Positions 14,965-22,736 of a stretch of DNA of 43,721 nt are shown here, in pieces. Every line of letters begins with the position of its first letter. The first letter of the stretch is position 1. Under the pieces are notes generated by a model that was not told where the DNA came from, did not search any database, and was given only the letters and a program-made list of their open reading frames with translations. Location: the NCBI GenBank assembly GCA_030695705.1, contig JAUYPS010000048.1, positions 1 to 43,721 of the forward strand, read 5' to 3'. The position numbers were made by a program, and so were the translations under genes. This stretch comes from a bacterium (GTDB lineage: Bacteria > Patescibacteriota > Minisyncoccia > 2-02-FULL-40-12 > IGHO2-12-FULL-4).

Positions 14965-15069
14965 ATGAATGATTTCCTAAGAAAATTTGTTGAATGGTCA
15001 AAATTAAAGTTTAAAATACATACTTCATCCGATATAGATTTCTACTTTATCACCATACATTCTCATTAG
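14965..15069 (+). pseudogene. 34-codon remnant resembling the start of a PemK/MazF-like toxin gene
   Basis: The frame begins MNDFLRKFVEWSKLKFKIH and stops after 34 codons. The opening resembles the N-terminal helix that precedes the PemK/MazF domain in some Patescibacteria toxins, after which one would expect a basic EREIWW-like strand. Here the frame instead ends FYFITIHSH. A good promoter remains. I read it as a decayed toxin gene start, from memory of the family only. A real small protein is possible. Confidence 0.3.
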
Positions 15070-15146
15070 ACAATAATCAGTATAGTGCCAACTTATCTCA
15101 AATAAGAACCATGAGCAGTAAAAGATTATTGAGGAGGGTAAACAAA

Positions 15147-15200
15147 ATGACAGTGGAGGATTTTAACAAGGTAACAACTATTCTCAAGAATCTTACTTAA
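15147..15200 (+). CDS. Possible 17-residue peptide with strong ribosome-binding site
   Basis: GAGGAGGG (15131-15138) precedes ATG 15147 at good spacing. The frame MTVEDFNKVTTILKNLT stops at 15200, just before two GC-rich hairpins. An in-frame ATG at 15111 would give 29 residues. The unusually strong ribosome-binding site is the only positive evidence. It may be a leader peptide or the end of a decayed gene. Confidence 0.25.
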   Translation: MTVEDFNKVTTILKNLT

Positions 15201-15206
15201 AATAAC

Positions 15207-15251
15207 GGCTCCCCCAATAAAGGGGGAGCCTCGGAGCTCTGTTACCAGAGC
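15207..15251. terminator. Two adjacent GC-rich hairpins, terminator-like
   Basis: GGCTCCCCC/GGGGGAGCC (15207-15230) is followed by GCTCTG/CAGAGC (15236-15251). Neither has a following T-run. They lie between the short peptide frame and the 3' end of the convergent peptidase gene and may end transcripts from either side. Confidence 0.5.
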
Positions 15252-15320
15252 CAAAGTATGTTTTGAGTGTATCATGGCCTAGACGAAAAAGTCAAGAACC
15301 TGTTCCTCGGGGAACCGTAA

Positions 15321-16373
15321 TTACTTAGCCAAAGGGTTTCTGGCGCCATGGACTTCGAAGTGCAAGTGACAGCCGGTAGAACGGCCGGTAGTGCCCATTA
15401 AGGCGATTTGCTGGCCTTTTTGAACTGATTCCCCTCCGGCAATGAGTAGTTTACTGCCATGAGCGTAAATTGTCTCCGTTCCATTGGGATGGACAAGTTT
15501 AATGAACTTTCCGAATCCCCCGTTCCAGCCGACCGCGTCCGCCGTGGCGGCAATACCGGCGGCTGAGGCGTAAATCGGCGTCCCGCAGGAATTGGCAATA
15601 TCCACTCCATTTCTGCCGTGAATTCTACCCCAGTTTCGCCCGGTGGTAGGAAGCATAAAGTAACCGCCATAATCCGGCAGATAGCTGAATTTTTTTACGT
15701 TTGAGGAGGCCACAGAACCGGTTGGAGTGGCAATTTTACCCTCTGGGATAATAATTTCCGCATCTATCTGAATAGAGCCATCTTTTGGCAAAGCGTTAAA
15801 AGCAATGATCTTTTCTTCTTCCGCTCCATATTTTTTGGCAATAGTGCCAATACTGTCGCCTTTTTTGACTTTATGGATTACCCCGTCAATGGGGGGAATT
15901 TTCAACTCGTCACCTGGTTTGATACTATTTATGTTATTAAGATTATTGGCCCAAATGATTGTATTGACGCTGACTCCGAAGTCGGAAGCGATAAAAGAAA
16001 GAGTGTCCCCTTCTTGTACCGTATAAACAGCCACCTGGTTGCTTTGATGATCGGACCCGCTAAAACTGGAAAGGTCATTTTCCATGGAATTAAAAGCCAA
16101 AAGGGCGGTTTGCTGAACAGTGCTGTTCGTGGAATTTCCTTTAAATCCTTGCCCCCCCAAGCCGATGAAGGACGACTCGTTGCTTATTTCAGCCGATTGA
16201 GCCCGGTTTAATAAAATAGCGGAAATATTACTTACATCGATATATCTTTTAATTTTATTTTCAATATTTTCTTTTTCACCATGATAACCGGTCGAACCGT
16301 TGTTGGCGATCATTGTGGCAGACAAAAGAATGATGACAAACAAAGAAAAAACGTCTTTTTTAAATAAAGACAT
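15321..16373 (-). CDS. Secreted M23 peptidase with two LysM domains
   Basis: This 350-residue cell-wall enzyme has an N-terminal membrane or signal segment (residues 8-24), then LysM 1 (about 117-160, YTVQEGDTLSFIASDF) and LysM 2 (about 166-210, HKVKKGDSIGTIAKKY), which bind peptidoglycan. The M23 zinc peptidase domain (240-345) has the metal ligands H252 and D258 in HGRNGVDI and the H336-x-H338 pair in CHLHFE, with H305 in YAHGS. The active site is therefore intact and the protein should cut peptide cross-links during growth or division. This domain order is common in Patescibacteria. Both flanking genes are in other orientations, so it is transcribed alone. The end AKK-free C-terminus (NPLAK) is normal for the family. 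Confidence 0.92.
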   Translation of the reverse strand: MSLFKKDVFSLFVIILLSATMIANNGSTGYHGEKENIENKIKRYIDVSNISAILLNRAQSAEISNESSFIGLGGQGFKGNSTNSTVQQTALLAFNSMENDLSSFSGSDHQSNQVAVYTVQEGDTLSFIASDFGVSVNTIIWANNLNNINSIKPGDELKIPPIDGVIHKVKKGDSIGTIAKKYGAEEEKIIAFNALPKDGSIQIDAEIIIPEGKIATPTGSVASSNVKKFSYLPDYGGYFMLPTTGRNWGRIHGRNGVDIANSCGTPIYASAAGIAATADAVGWNGGFGKFIKLVHPNGTETIYAHGSKLLIAGGESVQKGQQIALMGTTGRSTGCHLHFEVHGARNPLAK

Positions 16374-16527
16374 GACAACTGCTATTTTGTCTTTCCACCC
16401 GTTTTCCAGTTTACTGACATGAAAACCGTGAGCGGACAGATTATTTTTTATTTCTGTATCAATAAGAGTTGATATTACAAAACAAAAATCCTCACCGGAG
16501 AATCGTTAAATACCATCTATTTCTCTA

Positions 16528-16536
16528 TGTTATAAT
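16528..16536 (+). promoter_or_regulatory. Extended -10 promoter of yraN
   Basis: TGTTATAAT (16528-16536) is a perfect extended -10. No good -35 box is visible. Transcription should start near 16543. Confidence 0.5.
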
Positions 16537-16571
16537 CCTAGCCGTTTAGGACTTAGTTGTCAAAATTTTTC

Positions 16572-16973
16572 ATGATGACCGAACCAAATCAAGACAACAG
16601 AAAATCTTTGGGGTTTTTCGGCGAAAATATTGCCAAACGTTTTCTGGAGAGCAGGGGATACGAGATCTTGGCCAGAAATTATCAGAAACCCTGGGGTGAA
16701 ATAGACATTATTGCCAAAAAAGAAGGGGTGATCGTATTTTGTGAGGTAAAAACAAACAGCAAAAAGTTTCCCGGTCCGTCAGCCGGAGGATTTAATCCGG
16801 AAGTGCGAGTCAATCCGATGAAAGCCAGGCATATTATCAGAACGGCGGATTTATTTATGAAAAGCCGTTATCCCGGGGAGAGGGAGTGGAGAATTGATAT
16901 CATCGCCATAACCCTCGACTCTTTTGATAAAAAAGCTGGAATTAAGCACTTTAAAAACGCAGTAACCGGATAG
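16572..16973 (+). CDS. yraN: YraN/UPF0102 endonuclease-like protein
   Basis: This 133-residue protein is of the UPF0102 family, which has a restriction-endonuclease-like fold and is found in most bacteria without a settled function. GFFGENIAKRFLESRGYEIL is the family signature at the N-terminus. GEIDIIAKKEGVIVFCEVKT holds the D-x-x-x and E-x-K residues of the nuclease core, so a catalytic site appears present. Two ATG codons (16572, 16575) and an upstream TTG (16557, behind an AGGA) are possible starts. The first ATG is used because family members begin near there. Its own promoter lies between it and the divergent peptidase gene. Confidence 0.9.
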   Translation: MMTEPNQDNRKSLGFFGENIAKRFLESRGYEILARNYQKPWGEIDIIAKKEGVIVFCEVKTNSKKFPGPSAGGFNPEVRVNPMKARHIIRTADLFMKSRYPGEREWRIDIIAITLDSFDKKAGIKHFKNAVTG

Positions 16974-16993
16974 GAGAATGGCTACTGCGTTAA

Positions 16994-17911
16994 TTATTTG
17001 GAGTCATCTTCGAGTGGCTTGTCTATCGTTTCCACCACTCTTACCAAACTTTGAAGCTTGCTGTCATAGAAACAGATCCAGAAGTGTTTCGGAGAGTTCT
17101 TGACGAAATATTCTCTGTCAATGAGCAGAGGCCTAAGCCGCAACCGGGCGTCGGTAAGGGTAAATGTAAGCATCTTACGGGCCTTGGAATTTTCCAACTC
17201 TTGTCTATGGAACACAGTATTTTTTTGGATAAATAGCATTCCCTGGTCCAAAATTCGGACATCGAATCCGCTATGGCCGAGAATTCTTTTGCGGGCGGTA
17301 GAATTGTTAGCCAGGGTGAGGATTTGATGATCTGATTCAGAATAAGGTTCAGTATTGTTAATCGTTTCCAGAAATACCCAGTAGGCCTTGTCGCCGTCAA
17401 AAGCGTAAAAAAATGCCGGTTTTATTCTCATATCTTGCCAAAAGTCGGGATGGTCTGCGCTTCTTCGCAATTGATCCGGATGGCTGGCATACGATTGTTT
17501 GATGGATTCCCATTGTTTAAATTGATGGGCGTTGACAATGACATTATCCGTTCCCGCTTTGAAATAGGTGACCAGCCAGAAATCCTTTTTGTATTTTTTT
17601 AAAAATGTCTTGCGGTCAATCTGTTCTTCCCATTCTTTGTTGTGTTCAAAAAACGCATACTCTTTTTGATGGGCCGGTAAAATAAATTCAGTTCTCTCCA
17701 GTACATAATTGCTGGCAAAAATACCGGAAAGATAGGTGTTTCCCTCCCGGTCGTCTTTTTTATCAAGGAAACGGACGGGCAGAATCCTGGCATTGTTCCA
17801 AAATTCCAGGGAATTGGTGTCATAAGCAAATTTGTCCGGGATAAGATCTTGCGGCAAAGCGTTTCTGCAAAATACCAGAAACAATATTAAAAAAAAGACC
17901 GATTTAAACAT
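16994..17911 (-). CDS. Secreted protein of unknown function
   Basis: The protein has 305 residues. Residues 1-20 form a signal peptide (MFKSVFFLILFLVFCRNALP), so it is exported. The start is supported by AGGAG seven bases upstream. The mature part is mixed alpha/beta, rich in W, F and Y, and has no visible catalytic motif or repeats. I do not recognise the family. Together with the secreted genes at 2432 and 18496 it uses a classical Shine-Dalgarno site, unlike the leaderless genes nearby. It converges with yraN, 20 bases apart. Confidence 0.65.
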   Translation of the reverse strand: MFKSVFFLILFLVFCRNALPQDLIPDKFAYDTNSLEFWNNARILPVRFLDKKDDREGNTYLSGIFASNYVLERTEFILPAHQKEYAFFEHNKEWEEQIDRKTFLKKYKKDFWLVTYFKAGTDNVIVNAHQFKQWESIKQSYASHPDQLRRSADHPDFWQDMRIKPAFFYAFDGDKAYWVFLETINNTEPYSESDHQILTLANNSTARKRILGHSGFDVRILDQGMLFIQKNTVFHRQELENSKARKMLTFTLTDARLRLRPLLIDREYFVKNSPKHFWICFYDSKLQSLVRVVETIDKPLEDDSK

Positions 17912-18055
17912 GGTCCACTCCTGTTTTTAAAGAAACTCAAGTTACTTAAATGCTAGCACTCTGGAATTTTTTGGCAAATTATCGTTTTGTTTCCTGCTAA
18001 TTTCTTATGAGATTTATCCTGCTCCGTCCCACTCACCTCTTTTAAAGATGTCTTC

Positions 18056-18261
18056 GCGCCGTCCCCATTGCTTTTTTCGGACGCTCGCTTTTTTCCAGCG
18101 AAAAAGCTCGCTTGATGCGGCCTGTGGATTCAGGAGCAGACTCCTGACCAGCGAACCTCCATTTCTAAGCCATAAGTCCAACTCTAAGGAATAAACTAAG
18201 AAACGGAGGTTCGCAAGCAATCCACAGGCCACAACGCCTCCAAAAGCAATAGGGACTGCGC
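18056..18261. repeat. Large nested palindromic element, MITE-like
   Basis: Nested inverted pairs span this interval: GTCCCCATTGCTTTT/AAAAGCAATAGGGAC outermost, then GCGGCCTGTGGATT with AATCCACAGGCC, and GCGAACCTCC/GGAGGTTCGC with TTTCT/AGAAA in the centre. A small CAGGAG/CTCCTG hairpin sits within the left arm. There is no gene inside and no clear target duplication. The rest of 17912-18311 shows nothing else I can name. Confidence 0.75.
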
Positions 18262-18311
18262 TTATTCTGCATTGCGCCAAGTGCCTCATTTAATATGTCC
18301 TAGTGACAAGT

Positions 18312-18363
18312 GAATACGCCACCTGGGTGGCGTATTCAAAAACCCTTAAAAACAAGGGTTTTT
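18312..18363. terminator. Two consecutive hairpins before the 18368 promoter
   Basis: GAATACGCCACC/GGTGGCGTATTC (18312-18337) is a perfect stem with a TG loop. AAAAACCCTT/AAGGGTTTTT (18339-18363) follows and ends in T residues, giving a bidirectional terminator shape. Confidence 0.65.
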
Positions 18364-18367
18364 GAGG

Positions 18368-18397
18368 TTGACGAGGGTGGGTCTGATTTGGTATAAT
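18368..18397 (+). promoter_or_regulatory. Strong promoter of the glycine-zipper gene
   Basis: TTGACG (18368-18373) and TATAAT (18392-18397) are spaced 18 bp with a TGG extended -10. The transcript would carry the R4 hairpin in a 5' leader of about 90 bases. Confidence 0.75.
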
Positions 18398-18426
18398 ATA
18401 AGTACAGTTAAAGCACTTAAACAACG

Positions 18427-18467
18427 GTTACACGGCAGCCCTGTGCAACACAGGGCTGCCGTGTAAC
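18427..18467. repeat. Palindromic repeat R4, copy in a 5' leader
   Basis: Perfect 17 bp arms GTTACACGGCAGCCCTG and CAGGGCTGCCGTGTAAC surround TGCAACA. The outer 13 bases match the holA copy (31531-31570) except for one inner base. It will form a stable hairpin between promoter and ribosome-binding site. GTGTAAC is repeated once more right after it. Confidence 0.85.
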
Positions 18468-18495
18468 GACGTGTAACGAACATAAAGGAGACGGT

Positions 18496-19257
18496 ATGAG
18501 AAAGATGGTTTTGATTGTTTTAATGTTTTTGGCGGTTCCGGTTTCGTCTTTCGCCCAGCACCGTTATTTGGGTGAGGGCGGGGCAAAGATTCTGCAATGC
18601 GCTCGGTTTTACTCTTCGCTCGAGGCACAACTGCTTTGCGCGAGAGGGGACGAGCTTTCGGCCGGCCAGATCGAAAGATTGGGCCTGGTCGATCGAAACG
18701 AGCGCATCGGTCAGTACGGTGGGAATTACGGCTATAACGGCGGGGACGGGTATTTTTACCCCACCGATTCCTACGGCCGACCGACAGGCACCCGCGAGCG
18801 GATTGTGACAGGTGGCGCCATTGGCGCATTACTTGGCGCAGGAGTTGGCGCAATCTTCAACCGAGGTGGCACTGGCGCATTACTTGGCGCAGGTGCTGGC
18901 GCAGTGGTTGGCGTAATCTCCGGCTCCAAAGCTGGCAAGAGGGCCAAGCAAGAAGCGCAGGTGCGGGAAACTCAATACCGTGCTGAGACGCAGGCCAGAG
19001 CCGAAGTTCAGCAGCAAGTCGCCGAGGAATCCCAACAGATTCCTCTAGTCATTCGAAATACAACCGGCTTCACGGCTCGATTGTATCAGGATGACAGGCG
19101 GGTTCGTGATCTCCGCCCGGGCCAGTCGTTTTCCGGTCCGGAAGCAGAGTACCGGGCCGAGCTGCGGGTTCCCGCTCGCGGCGGTTATGTGGAATTGGTC
19201 GAAGCGGAGCTTCGACCCCACGAGAGAGGGTGGGACATCGTCCCACCGAAGTTCTAG
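18496..19257 (+). CDS. Secreted glycine-zipper protein
   Basis: This 253-residue exported protein has a signal peptide (about 1-21, ending SSFAQ). A glycine-zipper segment (about 100-140: GGAIGALLGAGVGAIF, GGTGALLGAGAGAVVGV) should pack as paired membrane helices. A charged QAQ/EVQ-rich helical stretch and a C-terminal beta-rich domain (about 175-253) follow. Glycine-zipper lipoprotein-like proteins usually sit in the outer membrane or periplasm. The zipper is encoded by two near-identical DNA segments with GGCGCATTACTTGGCGCAGG in each, an internal duplication. AAAGGAGA lies before the ATG. GC is high compared with the genes around 20-27 kb, so transfer is plausible. Confidence 0.78.
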   Translation: MRKMVLIVLMFLAVPVSSFAQHRYLGEGGAKILQCARFYSSLEAQLLCARGDELSAGQIERLGLVDRNERIGQYGGNYGYNGGDGYFYPTDSYGRPTGTRERIVTGGAIGALLGAGVGAIFNRGGTGALLGAGAGAVVGVISGSKAGKRAKQEAQVRETQYRAETQARAEVQQQVAEESQQIPLVIRNTTGFTARLYQDDRRVRDLRPGQSFSGPEAEYRAELRVPARGGYVELVEAELRPHERGWDIVPPKF

Positions 19258-19261
19258 TTAA

Positions 19262-19309
19262 GCCCCTGCGCTTGCTGTGATAAACAGCGGGCGGCAGGGG
19301 CGCTTTTTT
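19262..19309 (+). terminator. Intrinsic terminator after the glycine-zipper gene
   Basis: GCCCCTGC (19262-19269) pairs with GCAGGGGC (19294-19301). An inner GCTGT/ACAGC pair extends the stem, and six T residues follow. Confidence 0.85.
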
Positions 19310-19368
19310 ATGTGGAGTGTGTTTAAGTAAAGAAACAACTGTTCCTATCAAATCAAAGGAGAATTTCC

Positions 19369-20081
19369 ATGATAAGACTGATTTTGTTCGCTGTTTTGTT
19401 TGTTTTGACCGCTGCTTTGCCGTTACAGGCCGCCCAATCCAAGGATCGGGACGAAGCGCCGGTTCGCTGGGGGGTCAATGTTTCTCTGCCGGCTTCCTGG
19501 GAGTTTGCCTACGGGCTAAAGCCGATCTCCAAGCCCGACCAGATCGTTCTGAAAGGATCGGAATTCCAAATCGGGTTCATTCGCGGCCGTGAGCTCGGCG
19601 GCGACTGGGGCGTTTCCTTGGTCAGAAAGAAAATTTTTGACTCCATGCTGGCGGTCGGCGAGACAAAAGAGGATTGCTGGAGCGGTTACGACGGCACCGG
19701 TTTTATTAGAAGATGTTATCGCTATGGCGATTCAGCCTGCTTAAGGAGGCCCAGATAACCGGTATCGAGATTCACCAGTATGCGCCTTTTGTCACCATTA
19801 AAAGGCATGTACAGTTCGGCATGAACTTTGCCGCCGGCGTTGGCGCCATTCAAGGAGTGGGGGAGAAGCACTATTTCTATGAGGACTTCAGTACCCACCC
19901 TGTTTCTCAAGGAGAGGAGATCACCGTTATTCCGGCCAAGGAAGTGTTTCGGGAGTCGAGCGGTCTGCCGGTGATGCCTCTGGGCAAAATCGAACTGGTC
20001 GTGGCGGTCATGCCGGCGCCGGGATTGAAAGTTAAATTTAGCGGAAATCAGCCCGAAACGGCCGATGGCAAATTGAAATGA
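19369..20081 (+). pseudogene. Outer-membrane beta-barrel-like protein, frameshifted
   Basis: Two overlapping frames (19369-19758 and 19713-20081) read as one protein with a frameshift near 19735-19750. The first frame has a signal peptide (MIRLILFAVLF ... LQAA) and strands such as FQIGFIRGRELGGDWGVSLV. The second continues with ITGIEIHQYAPFVTIKRHVQ and FGMNFAAGVGAI. Together they give about 235 residues with the alternating pattern of an outer-membrane beta-barrel. That strand order matches a family I associate with Acidobacteria. No slippery heptamer is visible, so mutation or a sequencing error is more likely than programmed shifting. The last codons overlap the next promoter. Confidence 0.65.
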
Positions 20082-20101
20082 AATGTCATCTTTGGTATAA
20101 T
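20073..20101 (+). promoter_or_regulatory. Promoter of the AbiE-like locus
   Basis: TTGAAA (20073-20078) and TATAAT (20096-20101) are 17 bp apart with a TGG extended -10. The -10 ends 7 bases before ATG 20109, implying a leaderless mRNA. The -35 overlaps the end of the preceding frame. Confidence 0.75.
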
Positions 20102-20108
20102 TATGCTA

Positions 20109-20348
20109 ATGATTCCGCCATTTATTCAGCCATTTTTATGGTCTTACGATGTGGAAAAGCTGGACCTAGAGCGAGATAAAAAAAGAATTGTTACCAATGT
20201 TCTTAATTTGGGAACGACCAAGGCCACTAAGTGGCTGTTTGAGATTTATAGCCGTGAAGATATCAAAAAAACAGTGGCCAATCCTTTGACTGGAGAGTGG
20301 AGCCCAAAGTCTCTTAATTTCTGGAGGATTATTTTTAACCTCCAATAA
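20109..20348 (+). CDS. DUF6922-like small protein, putative antitoxin partner
   Basis: This 79-residue protein (MIPPFIQPFLWSYDVEKLDL start) resembles the small DUF6922-type proteins that precede AbiEii-like nucleotidyltransferase toxins. The segment KKRIVTNVLNLGTTKATKWLF is the typical core. Start 20109 is preferred over ATG 20103 because it fits a leaderless promoter. It is 2 bases upstream of a broken toxin gene and so probably formed a toxin-antitoxin-like pair with it. With the toxin decayed it may now be functionless or a free regulator. Confidence 0.65.
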   Translation: MIPPFIQPFLWSYDVEKLDLERDKKRIVTNVLNLGTTKATKWLFEIYSREDIKKTVANPLTGEWSPKSLNFWRIIFNLQ

Positions 20349-20350
20349 TA

Positions 20351-20745
20351 ATGATGTTTTATAATATTTTAGACCAGAAAAGATTGGACTTACTGCCGAT
20401 TTTTAAAAATTTTAAAAAAGATTTTTATCTTGGCGGCGGCACGGCGCTGGTTTTGCAAATAGGGCATCGGGACAGCGTTGACTTTGATTTTTTTAAAGAG
20501 GGGGATATTGATACACCAAAACTGTTTTCCGATTTGGAAGAATTTTTTCCAGAACATCATTGGCGGATTTATTGGAAAAAGCTTCGGAAAAGTTTCCGGA
20601 TATTGACCGAAACTTAATTTTAAAAAGCTTGGTCTATTTTGAAGATGTCAATCTCGAACCGATTATGTTCAAGAATGATAACCATGTTGATTTTGAAGAA
20701 GTAAAAAAGTTTTTAGAAGAGAAAGTAAAAGAGTTGCCGCTATGA
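20351..20745 (+). pseudogene. AbiEii/AbiGii-type nucleotidyltransferase toxin, internally deleted
   Basis: The N-terminal part carries the nucleotidyltransferase motif LGGGTALVLQIGHRDSVDFDFF (GGGTAL and DFDFF), the active-site signature of AbiEii-like toxins that pyrophosphorylate or nucleotidylate tRNA in related systems. That frame ends at 20617. The C-terminal part continues in another frame (20560-20745, ending VKKFLEEKVKELPL). Family members have over 200 residues, but only about 130 codons are left, so roughly the middle 80-100 residues are gone. It is a decayed toxin gene. Confidence 0.72.
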
Positions 20746-20804
20746 AAAAATTTGCACAAAAAAAGCAAATTAGCCCGAAAACACTGACTTGCTTAAATTT
20801 GGTT

Positions 20805-20846
20805 TGTGGATAAAAAAATTGTAATAGTTGGCGCCTGTTATATAAT
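20805..20846 (+). promoter_or_regulatory. Promoter of the 20855 gene, with an adjacent DnaA-box sequence
   Basis: TTGTAA (20819-20824) and TATAAT (20841-20846) are 16 bp apart. The -10 ends 8 bases before ATG 20855, so the mRNA is probably leaderless. TGTGGATAA (20805-20813), the complement of the DnaA-box consensus, abuts the -35 region. Confidence 0.6.
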
Positions 20847-20854
20847 AAATGTAC

Positions 20855-21649
20855 ATGGATTCCACCAAGAAAAAAGAACTGTTGCTTTTGATTGTGGCTG
20901 TTATCGTGATTATTGGCGGAGTTTTTTGGTTTTTACCATCACGACCATTCCAGAGCGCACCGCTAACTGCGCAAGAAAAATTTGAACAACTTTTTTTGGC
21001 TAATCACTATCCCAAATTACCTTTTGACCGCTACAATAACCTTCGGCTGGTCTCTTCCGGAGGCGATAAAAAGATGCTGACGGCTCTTTTCCAAATATCC
21101 CTGGATACCCAAAGTATAAAAGAAGTTTTTGGGCAATATTTTGAAGAAGAGGCGTATGCTAATGTCAAAGAACAGAGAATTACTAGGGGATTTAAACTTT
21201 CCGGAGAGATTAACGGTCAGCCGTTGACGATTAGAATGACCAAGGCCGCTGATTCAGAGACGATTTCCAATATAGCTCTTACTTTTCAGCCACAAGATGG
21301 GGTGCCAATATTTTCATACGACAAACTGCCGTCAAATTTCCCGGCCGACATTCCAGTGGAGTATAGCACTCTTGTTACTCAAATTACTCAAAACGACACC
21401 GTCCGAATAAACGACAAAACCCAGGGAACTTTGGTTATTAACAGCGCCAATACCGGCGACGAAAATTTTGCCATATATCTGAATTACCTGGGGGGACACG
21501 ACTGGACGATCCTCAAACAACTCAATGACCCGAAGCAAGCGGTCAAATCAATTTTTGCTTCTAATGAAAGTGGTTCCATGGTTGTAAATATCACTCCCGG
21601 CCGGTCCCCCGACGTCTCAATTGTTTCAATCTTCTTTCTCACCCCTTAG
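20855..21649 (+). CDS. Membrane-anchored protein of unknown function
   Basis: The protein has 264 residues from ATG 20855 (an ATG two codons upstream is possible). A single N-terminal transmembrane anchor (about 7-25, ELLLLIVAVIVIIGGVFWFL) is followed by an extracytoplasmic domain with many beta strands and no catalytic motif. It ends IVSIFFLTP. The architecture is common in Patescibacteria and the family is not recognised. It has its own leaderless-type promoter and is followed by a hairpin at 21668. Confidence 0.7.
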   Translation: MDSTKKKELLLLIVAVIVIIGGVFWFLPSRPFQSAPLTAQEKFEQLFLANHYPKLPFDRYNNLRLVSSGGDKKMLTALFQISLDTQSIKEVFGQYFEEEAYANVKEQRITRGFKLSGEINGQPLTIRMTKAADSETISNIALTFQPQDGVPIFSYDKLPSNFPADIPVEYSTLVTQITQNDTVRINDKTQGTLVINSANTGDENFAIYLNYLGGHDWTILKQLNDPKQAVKSIFASNESGSMVVNITPGRSPDVSIVSIFFLTP

Positions 21650-21667
21650 CGGTAGCAACTCCCAGAC

Positions 21668-21692
21668 CTATACAAGATCCGATCTTGTATAG
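21668..21692. repeat. Perfect 12 bp inverted repeat
   Basis: CTATACAAGATC and GATCTTGTATAG flank a single C. No T-run follows, so it may be a processed 3' end or a small palindromic element rather than a terminator. Confidence 0.6.
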
Positions 21693-21696
21693 CCAC

Positions 21697-21720
21697 TAAT
21701 CAGCCCGAGATGGCCGATTG
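21697..21720. repeat. Possible decayed R1 arms
   Basis: AATCAGCC-CGAGAT-GGCCGATT matches the two outer arms of R1 joined without the centre. A very similar string (AATCAGCCCGAAACGGCCGAT) is at 20046-20066, inside the end of the frameshifted barrel gene. Short, so chance is possible. Confidence 0.3.
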
Positions 21721-21741
21721 CAAAAGATGAGATACATCGAT

Positions 21742-21770
21742 TTGCGTTTTGGCTGATTTTGTGCTACAAT
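21742..21770 (+). promoter_or_regulatory. Promoter of the 21835 gene
   Basis: TTGCGT (21742-21747) and TACAAT (21765-21770) are 17 bp apart with a TGC extended -10. The leader of about 58 bases contains a GGCC/GGCC stem and a full AAGGAGG site (21824-21830). Confidence 0.7.
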
Positions 21771-21834
21771 TAACAGATAGGTTAGCTCTTAAAAAAACAA
21801 CATTTTTGGCCCTAATGGGCCATAAGGAGGATTT

Positions 21835-22716
21835 GTGAAAAAGCAGATTTTCGGTCTTTTGTTGATGGTTATGTCTCTGTCTCTGTCTCTGCCCACAGTA
21901 GTTTGGGGACAGATAACTAGTCAGGAAGAGATCTTTCCCCAGTTTGCGGTGGGGGGAGGGACAGAGTATGCCGACGGTTTCCGGCTAGTCAGTGGCTGGG
22001 AAACCGGCGTGATTGTCAAAAACAAGACCGGGGTTCCAGCCAAAGTTAGGGTTTTGTTTGCTGGTCATCGGGCTGACCAGTTAAGGGGCCTTATTAAGGT
22101 GCAGTACCCGGGTGAAAACAGTTTGGCTGACATCACGGATATAGACCCCATGACCAAGGTTCTTTTCTTTCCCTTGGAAGTGGCCCCATTTGGGTCGGTA
22201 CAGGCCATCATCAGTTGGCCCAAACCAGAGGTAGAGGCGGGTTGGTTGAAGGTGCAGGTGGAAACACCCAGTCAACCCAGATATCCGATAGTCAGTGTTT
22301 TTTTGCAATACCGCTACAAAGTAAACAGTTTGGTAACGGGACAGGCCACCGTCAATCCAGGCTATTACAACGGCGTAAACAGGGATATCTCCTTTTACGC
22401 CAGGCGGTACACCGGTGCCAATCAGGATCGGTCGGAGACTGGCCTAGCACTGGTCAATTTAAGCTTTAACCGTCCGTCCACCTGCACTTTCACCCGACGA
22501 AACCGCGATGGAGGAATCTTGGACTCCTTCAATGAGGTTATCCCCGGCTTGGGACATTTTGCCCGCTTCCTGGGCGAAATGGGGCCCTCTTTGAACCTTA
22601 TTAATTACGAGGGTTCAATGGAGGTGAGCTGCACCGCAACTGTCATCATCGTGGTCTTACAAATGACTGGAAATGGGTCGAACTTTAACTTTTCGACCAT
22701 CAACATCGGCCCCTAG
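21835..22716 (+). CDS. Secreted protein of unknown function
   Basis: The protein has 293 residues and begins with a GTG start that has a perfect AAGGAGG 5 bases upstream. Residues 1-25 form a signal peptide (MKKQIFGLLLMVMSLSLSLP ... WGQ) whose hydrophobic core is encoded by three tandem TCTCTG units (21873-21890). The mature part is beta-rich, with RYTGANQDRSETGLALVNLS and a late pair of cysteines (about 220 and 270). It resembles secreted immunoglobulin-like or adhesin-like proteins, but no family is recognised. It ends at its own terminator. Confidence 0.7.
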   Translation: MKKQIFGLLLMVMSLSLSLPTVVWGQITSQEEIFPQFAVGGGTEYADGFRLVSGWETGVIVKNKTGVPAKVRVLFAGHRADQLRGLIKVQYPGENSLADITDIDPMTKVLFFPLEVAPFGSVQAIISWPKPEVEAGWLKVQVETPSQPRYPIVSVFLQYRYKVNSLVTGQATVNPGYYNGVNRDISFYARRYTGANQDRSETGLALVNLSFNRPSTCTFTRRNRDGGILDSFNEVIPGLGHFARFLGEMGPSLNLINYEGSMEVSCTATVIIVVLQMTGNGSNFNFSTINIGP

Positions 22717-22736
22717 GGAGGGGGACGACGGCCACG

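Noticed and set aside
19735..19750. Programmed frameshift in the barrel gene
   Set aside because: No slippery heptamer, pseudoknot or internal Shine-Dalgarno stimulator at the right distance is visible.
20560..20745. Separate 61-residue gene
   Set aside because: It reads as the C-terminal part of the AbiEii-like toxin in another frame, has no ribosome-binding site, and overlaps the N-terminal part.
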